Source of the DNA: Deltaproteobacteria bacterium
Lineage (GTDB): Bacteria > Myxococcota_A > UBA9042 > PHBI01
DNA: 64,000 nucleotides
Direction: 5' to 3'
Assembly (NCBI GenBank): GCA_020632715.1
Contig: JACKFA010000006.1
Span: 248,001 to 312,000, forward strand
A program made the translations under genes and the position numbers. Below, piece after piece: positions 35,143 through 48,900 of the stretch (position 1 is its first letter; each line of letters opens with the position of its first letter). The notes beneath the pieces are model-generated. The model ran no database searches. It had not been told where the DNA came from and worked only from the letters and a program-made list of their open reading frames with translations.

Positions 35143-35615
35143 CCCGCTACGCTCAGCTCGTCGCCGTGCTCGTCGTCAGCTCCCTCGCCGCCTGTGCGAA
35201 CGCGCCGACGGTCGCACCCTCGCCGCGAGCGCCCGACCGGTCGAACGCGCTCCGCGCCGACGAGAACGAGCCCCCCGGGTGGGCGTGGCAGGTGATCCCG
35301 CCTTCGAAGGAGCTCGCCGCCCGCTGCGGCGAGGGCCTGCCGCCCGACGGCAAGGTCTGGCCCAGCCCCCTCCGGGCCATCGAGGTCCACCGCGCCGCCG
35401 GCGGCGGGACCGACGTCATCACCGACCACGGTCGCCTCTCCGCCCGCCACCCGCGCGTCTGCGATGCGGTCCACCTCAACGGGATCGCGAGCGAAGGCAC
35501 GGTCGTCGAGGTCGACAAGTGGACCGTGCGGGCGTGGTTCCCGGTGCCCCTCGACGACTTCCGGGCCGATGGCCCCGACGGCTACTACTTCCGGAAGACG
35601 AGGGCGGCGCGTTAG
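35139..35615 (+). CDS. Small lipoprotein, second gene of a coupled pair
   Basis: 158 residues from ATG 35139, which overlaps the previous stop codon. The signal peptide ends with lipobox L-A-A-C (Cys19). After a short Pro-rich linker come GWAWQVIPPSKELAARCGEGLPP and a domain of about 90 residues with GTVVEVDKWTVRAWFPVPLDDF. There are two further cysteines (in AARCGEG and RVCDAV) that might form a disulfide bond in the periplasm. I recognise no family. The coupling to the upstream unknown gene suggests a shared job, such as an effector with its partner, but this is not shown. Confidence 0.75.
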   Translation: MTRYAQLVAVLVVSSLAACANAPTVAPSPRAPDRSNALRADENEPPGWAWQVIPPSKELAARCGEGLPPDGKVWPSPLRAIEVHRAAGGGTDVITDHGRLSARHPRVCDAVHLNGIASEGTVVEVDKWTVRAWFPVPLDDFRADGPDGYYFRKTRAAR

Positions 35616-35638
35616 CGCACCGCCGACGCAGCCCGCCC

Positions 35639-37489
35639 CTACGCCGTCGCCGTCGCCGTGCGCGCCTTCACCTTGGCGCGCGCGTCGCGGTACGGCGTCG
35701 GGCGGCGCGCGTGGGCGAGCCAGCGCTTCGCCCCCTGGAGCGGGTGCTTCAGCGTGCCCACGAGCTCCACCGTGTCGGCCGTCGTCGACGCCCAGCGGTG
35801 GGGCGCCTTGAACAGCGGGTGGTTCAGGAGGGGGACCTTCTGAACGAACGCCGTCACCTCCTCCATCGTCATGCCGTAGGCGTCGAGGGCCTCGTCCACC
35901 TCGCGCTGAGCGCGCTGCTTGGCCTTGAAGAGCATCATCTGGACGCGGCTGTACACGTTCACGGCGCCGTCGCCCGTGGTCTCGATCGGGAGGAAGATCG
36001 CCTCCGGGTAGAGCTCGGTGATGGCGCCCTGGACGCCGTCCGACACGCCCGACGACGGCATGCAGCCGAACGGCTTGATGCTCACCGTCATGTTCACCTT
36101 GGCCTTCGCGGCGTTCATGATGAGCTTGCCGACCTCGAGGAAGGCCTCACCGCCGCGCAGATCGTGGTTGTAGTGGGCCTCGGAGATGTCGGCGAGCTCC
36201 TGGATGTCCGGGAGCTTGTAGCCGTGGAGCCCGACGAGGTTCGCCATGCTGCCGAAGAGCCCGCGCAGCACCTTGTCGCCGGCGCGCAGCATCAGCTGCT
36301 TCTTCCACGCGTTCTTCCCGGCGAGCCCCTTCCGCGCCTTGTCGTCCTCGCGGAGCGTCTGGCGGTGGAGCGTGTCGCGGAGCGCCTCCCAGCACATGTA
36401 GAGGATCCACTGGGTCACGGTCTGGATCTCGACCTCCGACCCCTCGCCCTCGAGGAAGCGCTGCATCTGGTAGCTGCCGTCGCCCTCGGTCGTCATCGCC
36501 CAGAACTCGCCCAAGAGCGCCGACTTCGGCTTCGTGCGGAGGCGGTCGAGCTCGACCTTCGCGAGCACGCGCCGCGCCTTCACGAGCGCCACGACCACGT
36601 TCCGCTGCGCCCGCATCGCGTCGTAGATGATCTTCTTCGCCTCGGTGAGCGCCGCGTCCGTCGCGCCGTCGACGACCTCGTAGGGCCGCAGGCGGTAGCC
36701 GAGCACGTTCAGCGCGTCACCGATGAGCAGCGCCTTGGCGATGGAGAAGAAGAACTTCGGGTCGAAGACGAGGCCCTTCGACTCCTTGCCCTCGTCGCCG
36801 CTCGCCTGCTTGATGCCGCCGTTCATCTGGAAGAGGAGCACGCGGAAGCCGTCGAACCCCGCGTCGCGCAACGCCTTTCGGTACTCGGTGACGTACATGC
36901 CGAAGCGGCACGGGCCGCAGGAGCCCGCCGTCATGAAGACGTAGTCGTCGATGATCTTCTGGGTCGGGATCCCCTCGACGTCGCGCAGGTGCACGAGGTG
37001 CTTCACGAGGTTGCCGACCGTGAACCACGTGGGGTTGCACTGCCCGCGGTTGCCGAACTCCTTCCCGAAGCGGAGCGCCTCGTGGTCGGGGCAGTCGAGC
37101 GCCTTCACCGTGTAGCCGAGCCCCTCGAGCGCGCCCTCGACGAGGTAGTCCTGCGCGAGGGTGAGCCCCGAGATCAGGATGGTCGTCGTGTCCTTGTCGG
37201 CGGTCGTCGGGTCGGCGAAGCGCCGCTCGACGTAGTGCTCGACGACGTCCGTCGCGGGGAGCCCGAGGCGCGCTCGCTCCTCGGCCTCGAAGCGCGCGAG
37301 CTCGGCGTCGATGTCCAACAGCGGCAGGTCGGCGGCGGAGCCCGCAGCTGGTCGCTCTGGCTCGCGGAGCGAGCCCGAGCGAGCCGCGGAGGGCGCAGAC
37401 GACGACCGATACGGCGCGTCGATGTCGAGGTCGGCGGGCAGCGGCTGACCGACCTTCAGGGAGGCGAGCGGGACGAAGTCGTGGGCCAT
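35639..37489 (-). CDS. 2-hydroxyacyl-CoA dehydratase-type Fe-S subunit (HgdB/DUF2229-like)
   Basis: 616 residues, ATG at 37489, with AGGAG 7 nt upstream. Residues about 100-580 match the HgdB-like fold of 2-hydroxyacyl-CoA dehydratases and related ATP-dependent reductases. Conserved cysteines suited to a [4Fe-4S] or double-cubane cluster are seen: Cys151 (RGQCNPTW), Cys191 and Cys194 (GSCGPCRFG), and Cys476 (FGCMPSSG). The first 95 residues are a low-complexity Ala/Pro/Asp tail. Such proteins receive one electron at very low potential from an ATP-hydrolysing activase and reduce a difficult substrate. The activase is encoded directly upstream (37654-41343). Substrate unknown; cytoplasmic. Confidence 0.85.
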   Translation of the reverse strand: MAHDFVPLASLKVGQPLPADLDIDAPYRSSSAPSAARSGSLREPERPAAGSAADLPLLDIDAELARFEAEERARLGLPATDVVEHYVERRFADPTTADKDTTTILISGLTLAQDYLVEGALEGLGYTVKALDCPDHEALRFGKEFGNRGQCNPTWFTVGNLVKHLVHLRDVEGIPTQKIIDDYVFMTAGSCGPCRFGMYVTEYRKALRDAGFDGFRVLLFQMNGGIKQASGDEGKESKGLVFDPKFFFSIAKALLIGDALNVLGYRLRPYEVVDGATDAALTEAKKIIYDAMRAQRNVVVALVKARRVLAKVELDRLRTKPKSALLGEFWAMTTEGDGSYQMQRFLEGEGSEVEIQTVTQWILYMCWEALRDTLHRQTLREDDKARKGLAGKNAWKKQLMLRAGDKVLRGLFGSMANLVGLHGYKLPDIQELADISEAHYNHDLRGGEAFLEVGKLIMNAAKAKVNMTVSIKPFGCMPSSGVSDGVQGAITELYPEAIFLPIETTGDGAVNVYSRVQMMLFKAKQRAQREVDEALDAYGMTMEEVTAFVQKVPLLNHPLFKAPHRWASTTADTVELVGTLKHPLQGAKRWLAHARRPTPYRDARAKVKARTATATA

Positions 37490-37559
37490 GGCGGGTCTCC
37501 TGCGGGGTTCTCAGCTGGGCTGGGCTGGCTGACGGCGAGGGTCACGTTCCGGGCGGTAA

Positions 37560-37640
37560 CCACGGAGACACGGAGACACGGAGGGGGCACGGAGGGCACG
37601 GTGCTCTCCGTGCTCCTCCGCGCTCTCCGTGTCTCCGTGG
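37560..37640. repeat. Inverted CCACGGAGACACGGAG repeat
   Basis: The left arm CCACGGAGACACGGAG at 37560-37575 is the exact complement of the right arm at 37625-37640. Further CACGGAG copies lie between. This is the widespread intergenic 'cacggag' palindromic repeat type found in many GC-rich genomes. It sits between the two dehydratase/activase genes and could form a hairpin that weakens or ends transcription of the promoter-distal gene. Confidence 0.85.
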
Positions 37641-37653
37641 TGAAAAGTCATTG

Positions 37654-41343
<3,690 letters not shown>

Positions 41344-41381
41344 ATCGGCTCCTCGGGCGCGGCGGGCTGGCGCCGGCCGAT

Positions 41382-41413
41382 GACTAGACTAGCAGTCTAG
41401 TCCATCTCGTCAA
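41382..41413 (-). promoter_or_regulatory. Promoter with overlapping operator before the activase gene
   Basis: A perfect inverted repeat has arms GACTAGACT (41382-41390) and AGTCTAGTC (41394-41402) with a 3-nt spacer. On the minus strand, TTGACG (41413-41408) and TAGTCT (41391-41386) are 16 bp apart and fit a sigma70-like -35/-10 pair. The palindrome covers the -10 and part of the spacer, the typical position for a repressor such as a TetR-family protein. No candidate regulator gene lies next to it. Confidence 0.7.
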
Positions 41414-41533
41414 CCGGACCTCGCGCGCCGTGGGGGCTTGGGTCTTGTCGCGTCGCGCGGCGGCCGATACGGTGCGCCCACCCCGCGCGACGTGCGTGGC
41501 GCCCCCCGCGATCCTTCCGCGACTCTCCTGACC

Positions 41534-42724
41534 ATGCGCCGATCCCACTGTGCCCTCCTCGTCGCGTGCGCGCTCGGCGCCGCCGCGTGCGCCACCGCGC
41601 CGGTGAGCCCGGAGCCGCCTGCGCCCTCGGCCCCCGTGACGGCGCGCGTCGTGACCCCGCCGGCGCCGCTCCGGCAGGGGGGCCTCGCGCACCTCGGCTA
41701 CGAGCTCGTCGTCGAGAACGTCGCCGCGGTTCCGCTCACGCTCACGGGGCTCGACGTCGACGCGGACGGCGCCTCCTGGGTCCGCTACGACGACGCCGCG
41801 CTCGCCGCGCGGTTGAGACCGCTCCCGGGCCCTGAGCCGCCGCCCGGCGCGCCCGCGGCGACGCTCGCCCCCGGAGGCCGCGCCATCATCTACCTCTGGC
41901 TCGCGGCGGGCGCCGATGGCGCGCTCCCGAGCGCGCTCTCCCACGCGCTCTCCCTCTCCGATGGCGCGCAGGCGACATGGGCAGCGCTCGCCCCGGTGGC
42001 GGTGACGGAGGGGGCGCCGCGGTCGCTCTCGGCGCCGCTCGCGGGCGCGGGCTGGCTCGCGGTGAACGCGCCGGCGAACGACTCGCCCCACCGCCGGAGC
42101 GTCCTCGACCTCGGCCCGGCGGGGGTGTTCCTCGCGCAGCGCTACGCGGTCGACCTCGTGCGCGTCGGCGGCCCCGAGGGGACGCACCGGGGCGACCCGC
42201 TCCGGAACGACAGCTACTTCGCCTACGGCGCGGAGGTGCTCGCGGGGGCCGACGGGGTCGTGGTCGAGGTGCGCGAGGACCTCCCGGAGAACGTGCCGGG
42301 CCCGGAGTCGCGCGCGGTCGCGATCACGCCGGAGACGATCGCCGGGAACCACGTGATCGTCGACGTCGGCGGCGGGGCGTTCGCCGTGTACGCGCACCTG
42401 CAGCCGGGGAGCGTGCGGGTCGCCGAGGGGGAGCGCGTCGCGGAGGGCGACGTGCTCGGGCTCGTGGGCAACTCGGGGAACTCGACCGAGCCGCACCTCC
42501 ACGTGCATGTCTGCGACGCGCCGTCGGTGCTGCGCTGCCAGGGGCTCCCGTTCGGGTTCGCGCGCTTCGTCGAGCAAGAGGTCCATGCGCCCGCGGCGGG
42601 GGAGGCGGGCGCCGCGCCGAGCCTCGGCCCGCCGGTCGGGCGCGAGGGGGCGATGCCGGCGGACCGGGCGCTCATCGACTTCGGCGCGGCCGCGCCGATG
42701 GCGGCGGATCCCGCGCGCCGCTGA
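41534..42724 (+). CDS. M23-family (LytM-like) peptidase lipoprotein
   Basis: 396 residues from ATG 41534, the first Met before a signal peptide with lipobox A-A-A-C (Cys19). An upstream in-frame start at 41438 would put 32 polar residues in front. Residues about 45-165 look like a beta-sandwich stalk. The catalytic domain (about 180-370) shows His186 and Asp192 (HRRSVLD), His273 (GNHVIVD), His288 (YAHLQPG) and the HxH zinc motif (His321, His323 in HLHVHVC), all as in Zn-dependent LytM endopeptidases. The likely target is peptidoglycan cross-bridges in the periplasm, or in the walls of prey or competitor bacteria. The spacing of the first ligand pair (H-x5-D) is wider than the classic H-x3-D, so activity is likely but not certain. 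Confidence 0.83.
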   Translation: MRRSHCALLVACALGAAACATAPVSPEPPAPSAPVTARVVTPPAPLRQGGLAHLGYELVVENVAAVPLTLTGLDVDADGASWVRYDDAALAARLRPLPGPEPPPGAPAATLAPGGRAIIYLWLAAGADGALPSALSHALSLSDGAQATWAALAPVAVTEGAPRSLSAPLAGAGWLAVNAPANDSPHRRSVLDLGPAGVFLAQRYAVDLVRVGGPEGTHRGDPLRNDSYFAYGAEVLAGADGVVVEVREDLPENVPGPESRAVAITPETIAGNHVIVDVGGGAFAVYAHLQPGSVRVAEGERVAEGDVLGLVGNSGNSTEPHLHVHVCDAPSVLRCQGLPFGFARFVEQEVHAPAAGEAGAAPSLGPPVGREGAMPADRALIDFGAAAPMAADPARR

Positions 42725-42923
42725 AAAAGTACACCTGCGTTGAGGGGGCAAGCTCGAAGCGTGGCTCGTGAACGACCTCCCGCGGGGCTCGCGCGGCTCC
42801 GCGGCTGAGGGCGCCGGGCGCGGGCTCCGCCGCGAGGGGCGGACCGGACCCGGGCGACTGGGAGACGCCGCGAGGGGCGCGACTCAGCTTTCGTTCGACC
42901 AGGTAGACACTCTCTGAAACGAC

Positions 42924-42958
42924 GAAGGCCCGCCGCTCCTCGGAGCGCGCGGGCCTTC
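42924..42958. terminator. Strong hairpin between convergent genes
   Basis: The stem GAAGGCCCGC pairs with GCGGGCCTTC, and the inner CGCTCC pairs with GGAGCG around a TCGG loop, with one unpaired base. It lies between the M23 peptidase gene (plus) and the stop of the large adhesin gene (minus, 42998). It could therefore terminate transcripts from both sides. No T-run follows. The rest of 42725-42997 shows no gene. Confidence 0.8.
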
Positions 42959-42997
42959 GCGTTCAGCCGTCGCCGGTCAGCCCGGCGCGGGCGTCGC

Positions 42998-45900
42998 TCA
43001 CCCCTCGTCCGCCGCCTGACGCCGCCGCCGGAGGGCGAGCAGCGCGAGCGCGAGGAAGGCGAGCGCGAGGCCCTCGACCGGCGCGCCGGTCTCGCAGCCG
43101 CCACCGCCCGTCGCGAGGATCCCGTCCGCCGGCGCCTGGTCGCAGACGTCGCCGATCCCGTCCTCGTCGATGTCCGTCTGGGCCTTGTTCGGATCGAGCG
43201 GGCAGTTGTCCTCGCTGTCGACGATGCCGTCCTTGTCGGTGTCGGGGTCGGTCGTCGCCGTGCAGTCCTCGCTCGTCACGTTGCCCGACGGGTCCGTCGC
43301 CTCCACCGTGTAGCGGATCTCGAGCGGCGAGCCGATCCCGGCGTTCAGCGTCAGCAGATCCCCGTCGATCGTGAAGTCGCACACCGACTCGACCGGGTCC
43401 GTCCCCGCCTTCGCCGTGAAGCACGTCGCGTCCTTGATGACGAGCTCGACGGTGCACGCGTCCTCCGCGCTCACCTTCACCCGCTGGAGGGCCGTGTTCC
43501 ACTCGCCGCAGGACACGGTCGGCGGCGTGACGTCGCGCACGATGACCTGCGTCTGGCAGGTCGCCGTGTGCTCGGCCGCGTCGCTCGCCGTGAAGTCCGC
43601 CGTCGACGTGCCCACCGGGTAGCTGTCCTGGTTCGCGTCGACCGTCAGCTCGTTCCGGCAGTCCTCGACCGCCGTCGCCGTGATCGGGCCCGCCCAGAGG
43701 CAGGCGTCCGCCGGCGCGTCGACCGTGAACGTCTCGCTGCAGGTGAGCGTGAGCGGCTCCTCGCAGATGAAGTCGACGATCGTCCACACGTACTGCGCCG
43801 GCGTCGGGTCACAGACCCCCGTCGTCGGGCTGCACGACCGCACCTCGAAGACGTGCTCGCCCTCGGGCAGGTCCGTGTAGCTCGTGGCGCCCCCGTCGCA
43901 CGCGACCCAGTCACCGCCGTCGAGGCGGCACTCGAAGTGCTCGTGCTCGGCGTCCGTCGGGTCGATGTACGTGAACGACGACTCGCCGCCGTACGCCGAC
44001 GGGTTCGCCGGGTGCGTCACGATCTCCGTGTCCGGCACGCTCGTGTCGACGGTCCACGTGTAGGTCGCCGGCGTCGGGTCGGAGTTCCCGGCCTCGTCCG
44101 TCGCGAAGACCCAGATCGTGTGCTCGCCGTCCGCGAGCCCCTCGAACGTCTCGGAGACGTCGCACGGCGCGTACTCCTCGGCCGACGGCGGATCGTTCGT
44201 CGGGTCGAGGACGCACTGGTAGGTCACGGGCGACTCGTCGGAGTCGAACGCGAACACCGCCGTCGTCTCGGTCGTCGGGTCGTCCGGGTGGACCGGGATG
44301 AACGTGTCCGGCGGGCTGTCGTCGACCACGAACACGCACGTCGCCGGCGTCGGGTCCACGTGGCCCGCGCCGTCCTTCGAGCGCACCTGGAACACGTGCT
44401 GGCCCGGAGCGAGCTCGCTCGCCGTGTAGCTGCCCCCGTCGCACGCGAACCACTCCCCGCCGTCGAGGCGGCACTCGAAGGCCGTCTGCTCGGCGTTGAG
44501 CGGGTTCGAGTACGTGAACGTCACGCTCGTCGCGTTGGTCGCCGGCGCCGGGCAGACGACCGCCGTGTCGAGCGGCCCGCAGACGCTGCCCTCGCCGTCG
44601 TCGTCGTCGAGGAGCCCGTCGCAGTCGTCGTCGATGCCGTTGCAGGTCTCCTGCGTCGCGCCCGCGAGCGGATCGCAGGTGTCCTGCTCCTCGCCGTCGA
44701 CGCAGACGAGCTGGCCCATGTTCTCGGCGCAGGCGCCGACACCGCAGATGGTCGGCGTCGGCACGTAGTCCTCGTCGATGAGCTCGACCTCGAGCTCGAC
44801 GTCGCCGTCGCAGTCGTTGTTGACGCCGTTGCAGCTCGTGTCGCCGTCGGGCGTGTAGGCCTCGGGGAAGGCGTTGGCCGCGTAGATCTGCGGCGTGCAC
44901 TCGAGCCACGTCCCCTCGACGCAGAGCTCGCGCGCGTGCACCGAGCCCGAGCAGACGCCGAGCTGCTTCTCGCACGGGTCGAGCACGAGGTCGGGGTCCG
45001 CGGCGTCGGTGAGCTCGTCGCAGTCGTTGTCGAGGCCGTCGCAGATCTCCGCGGACGGCTCGCCCGCCTCGCAGCTGTCGATGACGCCGATGACGCCGTC
45101 GCCGATGTCGCCGCAGGACGTCATGCCGGTCGCCGCGCACTCGCCGACGCCGCAGCTCGTCTCCTCCGCGACGAAGTCCTCGTCGGTCGCCGCGTCGCAG
45201 TCGTTGTCGACGCCGTCGCACACGTCGGTCACGCCCTGGATGGGCGTCAGCGTGTTCACGCACCCGAGCGTCGCGTCGCACGTGTCGGTCGTGCACACGT
45301 CGCCGTCGTCGCAGCTCAGGAACGCCCCGCCGACCTGGTTCGAGGTCTGCGGGATGACGCCGCTCGCCATGAACGCCGCGCGGTTCAACCGCACGCGGCC
45401 CGGGTTCTCCGAGGTCGGCGCGAGCGAGAAGGTGTAGGTCGCCGTCTGGCCCGGCAGGAGCTGGGCCACCGAGAACGCCACCGTCCCGTTCTGGTCGACG
45501 TTCGTGTCGCCGAGCGCGACCATGCCGTCGGGCACGAGATCCATGACCGTGCCGCCGCGGATCGCGGTCGCGCCGGTGTTCTTCAGGGTCAGGGTCACGC
45601 CGACCGGCGCGCCGTCGGTCTGGCACGCCCCGGTCCAGCTCTTCGTGAGCACGGCACCCGCGGCGCAGTCGACGCCCACGGCGCCCATCACCGTCACGGA
45701 CTGCTCGCCAGCGGCCGCCGTCGCCCCGTTCAGGAGGACGCCGGTCTCGCTCGTCGTGACCGTGGTGCCGTAGGAGAGCGTCACGCCGGAGCCCGCCGGG
45801 AGGCTCGCGATCGTCCACGACAGGTTCGTCGCGTCCGCCGCGTTCGCCCCGATGCCCGTGATGCTGCCGGGCACGTAGGCGAGGCCCGCCGGGATCGGAT

Positions 45901-48900
45901 CCGTGACGGTCACCGGCCCGATGGCCGCCGCCGACGTGTTGGTCACGACCAGGCTCCACGTGACCATCGTCCCGGCGTCACCGCACGCGGTGTTGGTCGA
46001 GGCCGACTTGAAGATGTTGAGGCCCGGGCCGACGATCGTCGGCGGCGTGAGCGGCGCGGTCGTGGCGCACGCGCCGAGGCCGCTCATGTGGACCTGCGTC
46101 GTCGAGGCATCGGCGGTCGCGCGGTACTTGAACATCACCGAGCCGGCGTCGCCGGGGAGGAGCGTGTTCAGGCTCCAGGTGAGGCTCGACCCGCTCACGA
46201 CGGCGCCCCCGGAGGCCGAGTCGGCCACGTAGCTCGCGGAGCCGCCGGGCAGGACGAGGTCGATCATCGCGCCGCCGATGGCCGTGCTGCCGGCGTTGTC
46301 GAAGTAGATGACGACCGTCACCTCTTCGCCCACCTGCGCCTGCGCGTGGCTCTGGACCACGGTCAGCGCGAGCTGGCCGGCGCTCGGCTCGATGTAGGTC
46401 GACACGACCGCGTCGTTGTCGAGCACGTTCGACTCCATGTCCGAGCTCGTGATCTCGGTGAGCGCGTCGTAGTAGCCGTTCATGCCCGGGTCGTCGCAGG
46501 CCGGGCCGTTCAGGGTCACGTGGATGACCCCGGTGCCTCCCGCCTCGATGGGACCGAGGTCCCACCCGAGGACGCCGCCCGTGTTCGAGTCGAGCCCGGC
46601 GTCGGACGACGCGAACGTCGTGCCCGCCGGGAGCGTGAACGTGAGGCCCGCGTCGGTCGCCCCGACGTTGCCGTTGTTCCCGTAGGTGATCGTGTACGTG
46701 AGCGTGTCGCCGGCCTGCGCGTAGTCGGGGCCGTCGAGCATGACGTACAGGTTCGGGAAGCCACCGACCACGACCGAGCTCGAGCCGACGTCGTTGGCGC
46801 CGTTGCAGTCGACGGTGCGCGCGTCCGCGGTCGCCGACGCCGTGAGCAACGCCCCCTCGACCTCGATGTCGTTGTAGCCGGACCACCCGAGCTCGACGTG
46901 CTGGCCGGGGGCGAGCTCGTCGAGGACCAGCGTGAACGTGTTCCCGTCGCCGAAGAATCCGTAGGTGACGATGAGATCGCCGATGTCCTCGTAGTTCACG
47001 AGCTCCGGGTAGTCCTCGAAGCCGGCCGGGGCCGTGAACTCGATGACGACGTCGCGCGACGTGCCCGGCCCGTCGTTCGTGACGACGGCCGTGAACGTGA
47101 CGAGGTCGGGCGCGGTCGCGTTCTCGTCGTAGGGCGCCACGACCTCCTGGCTCGCGCTCACCTGCACGCCGAGATCGGCCGTGTTGAGCGGGATGGACAC
47201 CGTGCTCGAGTCGTTCGACTCGCGGATCTCCGGCGTCGTCGAGGAGATGTCGACGCGGTTGGTCACCTGCGGCTGGCAGTAGTCGTCGACCTCCACCTCG
47301 TAGGTGAACTGCGGGGGCCGATCCGTCTCGTAGGTCACGCTCCACTCGTCGAGCTTCGGCGTGCCGGTCTCGCACTCGCGCCAGATCCAGGTCCGCGCGT
47401 TGTAGGCGGCGTAGTAGCCCTCACCGTTCGCCGAGTACGCGCCACCCGCGACGATGCGGTTGTCGGTCACCCGCTGCGGGATATGGAGCAACCCGCTCGT
47501 CCCCGGGATCTCATCGATCGAGGTGTAGCCGTCGATGGCGTTCCAGATCGACGCGCCGAAGGCGCGCGAGCCGGCGACGCCCACCTGACCCATCGGGCTC
47601 GTCGTCATCGCGACGTGCTCGCGGTCGATGAGCTGCGTCGAGTTGTCGTCCGGATGGCCGATGACGAAGGCGAGCGCGTCCTGGTTGGCGAGGTAGACCG
47701 TGCCGTTGTCGTCGAGGTCGACGAAGAAGTCCGACGTGTCGGCGAGGACGTCGATGGTCTGCGCCGTCCCCTGGTACTCGTAGGAGGCGATGACGTAGGG
47801 GCCCTCGGCGCCCATGTCGAGCACCCAGATCCGCGCGTCCGTGAGGCTCGGGGCGCCGATCTGACGGTTGAAGTCCGACTCGTAGACGGTGATTCGGCCG
47901 TCGGCGTTGACGTCGAGCACGACGGAGCTCGTGTCGTACGGGTCGAGGCCGATGACCTCGGCGAGGTCGAAGAAGGTCCACGTCGCGCCGCAGTCGTCGG
48001 GGTCGCTCGGGACCCAGATGGCCGCGTGCACGGCGTCGAAGTCCCAGCTCCAGATGGCGCCGCCGACCACGCTCGCGCTGCTCAGCGTCGTGATGGTCGA
48101 GACGTAGGGGTGCGTCGCGTTCCCGTCCGCGTCGGGGAGGGTGTGCGGGACGACCCCGTCACCGTCGTCGCACCAGACGACCGGCGTGCCGTTCGGGTTG
48201 TCGTAGTCGTCCTCCTGCACGCCCGCGATGAAGCCGCGATCGTTGATGTGGACGTCGTTGTAGTAGAACTCCATCGGCAGCGCGCCGCCGTAGCCAGCCG
48301 AGTAGTAGTCGCGCTCGCGGGGGTCGACCGTGTACTCGGTGAGCGGCAGGCAGCGGCCGACCCAGTCCGTCGGGTGCTCGGCGTCGTCGGGCGTCCACAG
48401 GATCACGGCGCGGTCCTGCTCCGTGGGGTTCAGGTTGCCGATCTGGATCCACGGGACCGTGTCGGACTCCACGGCGCCGAGATCGTACGAGCTGTCGCGG
48501 CTCGACCACGCCGCCATCGCCTCATTGCTCGGGCTCGCGTCGAACCCGAGCATCGTCTGGGTCAGCGAGTCGTCCTGCACGGCGAGCTCGACGACGAGGG
48601 ATCCCGCCGCCGGATCGTAGATCCAGGGCTGCCGGAACGGGAGCTCGATGTCCCACTCGCCCGAGCCGTCCGTCTGGATGTAGAGGTAGTAGGCCTCGAC
48701 GTCGTTCCGGTGGTCGAGGTAGTTCGCGCCCAGATCACTCCCGGACTGGGCCGCCGGCTTCCCGACGCCGACCCGGACCCACACGTAGACGGAGCGGCCG
48801 ACGTAGCGTCCCTCGGTGGTCACGCCGCGGAAGCGGATCCCGGTCATGTACACCGGGTCCGTCACGTTCAGGACGCTCGGGTCGTAGATGTACTGCTCCC

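Noticed and set aside
42725..42997. Possible small RNA or tRNA in the gap after the M23 gene
   Set aside because: No cloverleaf could be formed; only the terminator-like hairpin at 42924-42958 stands out.
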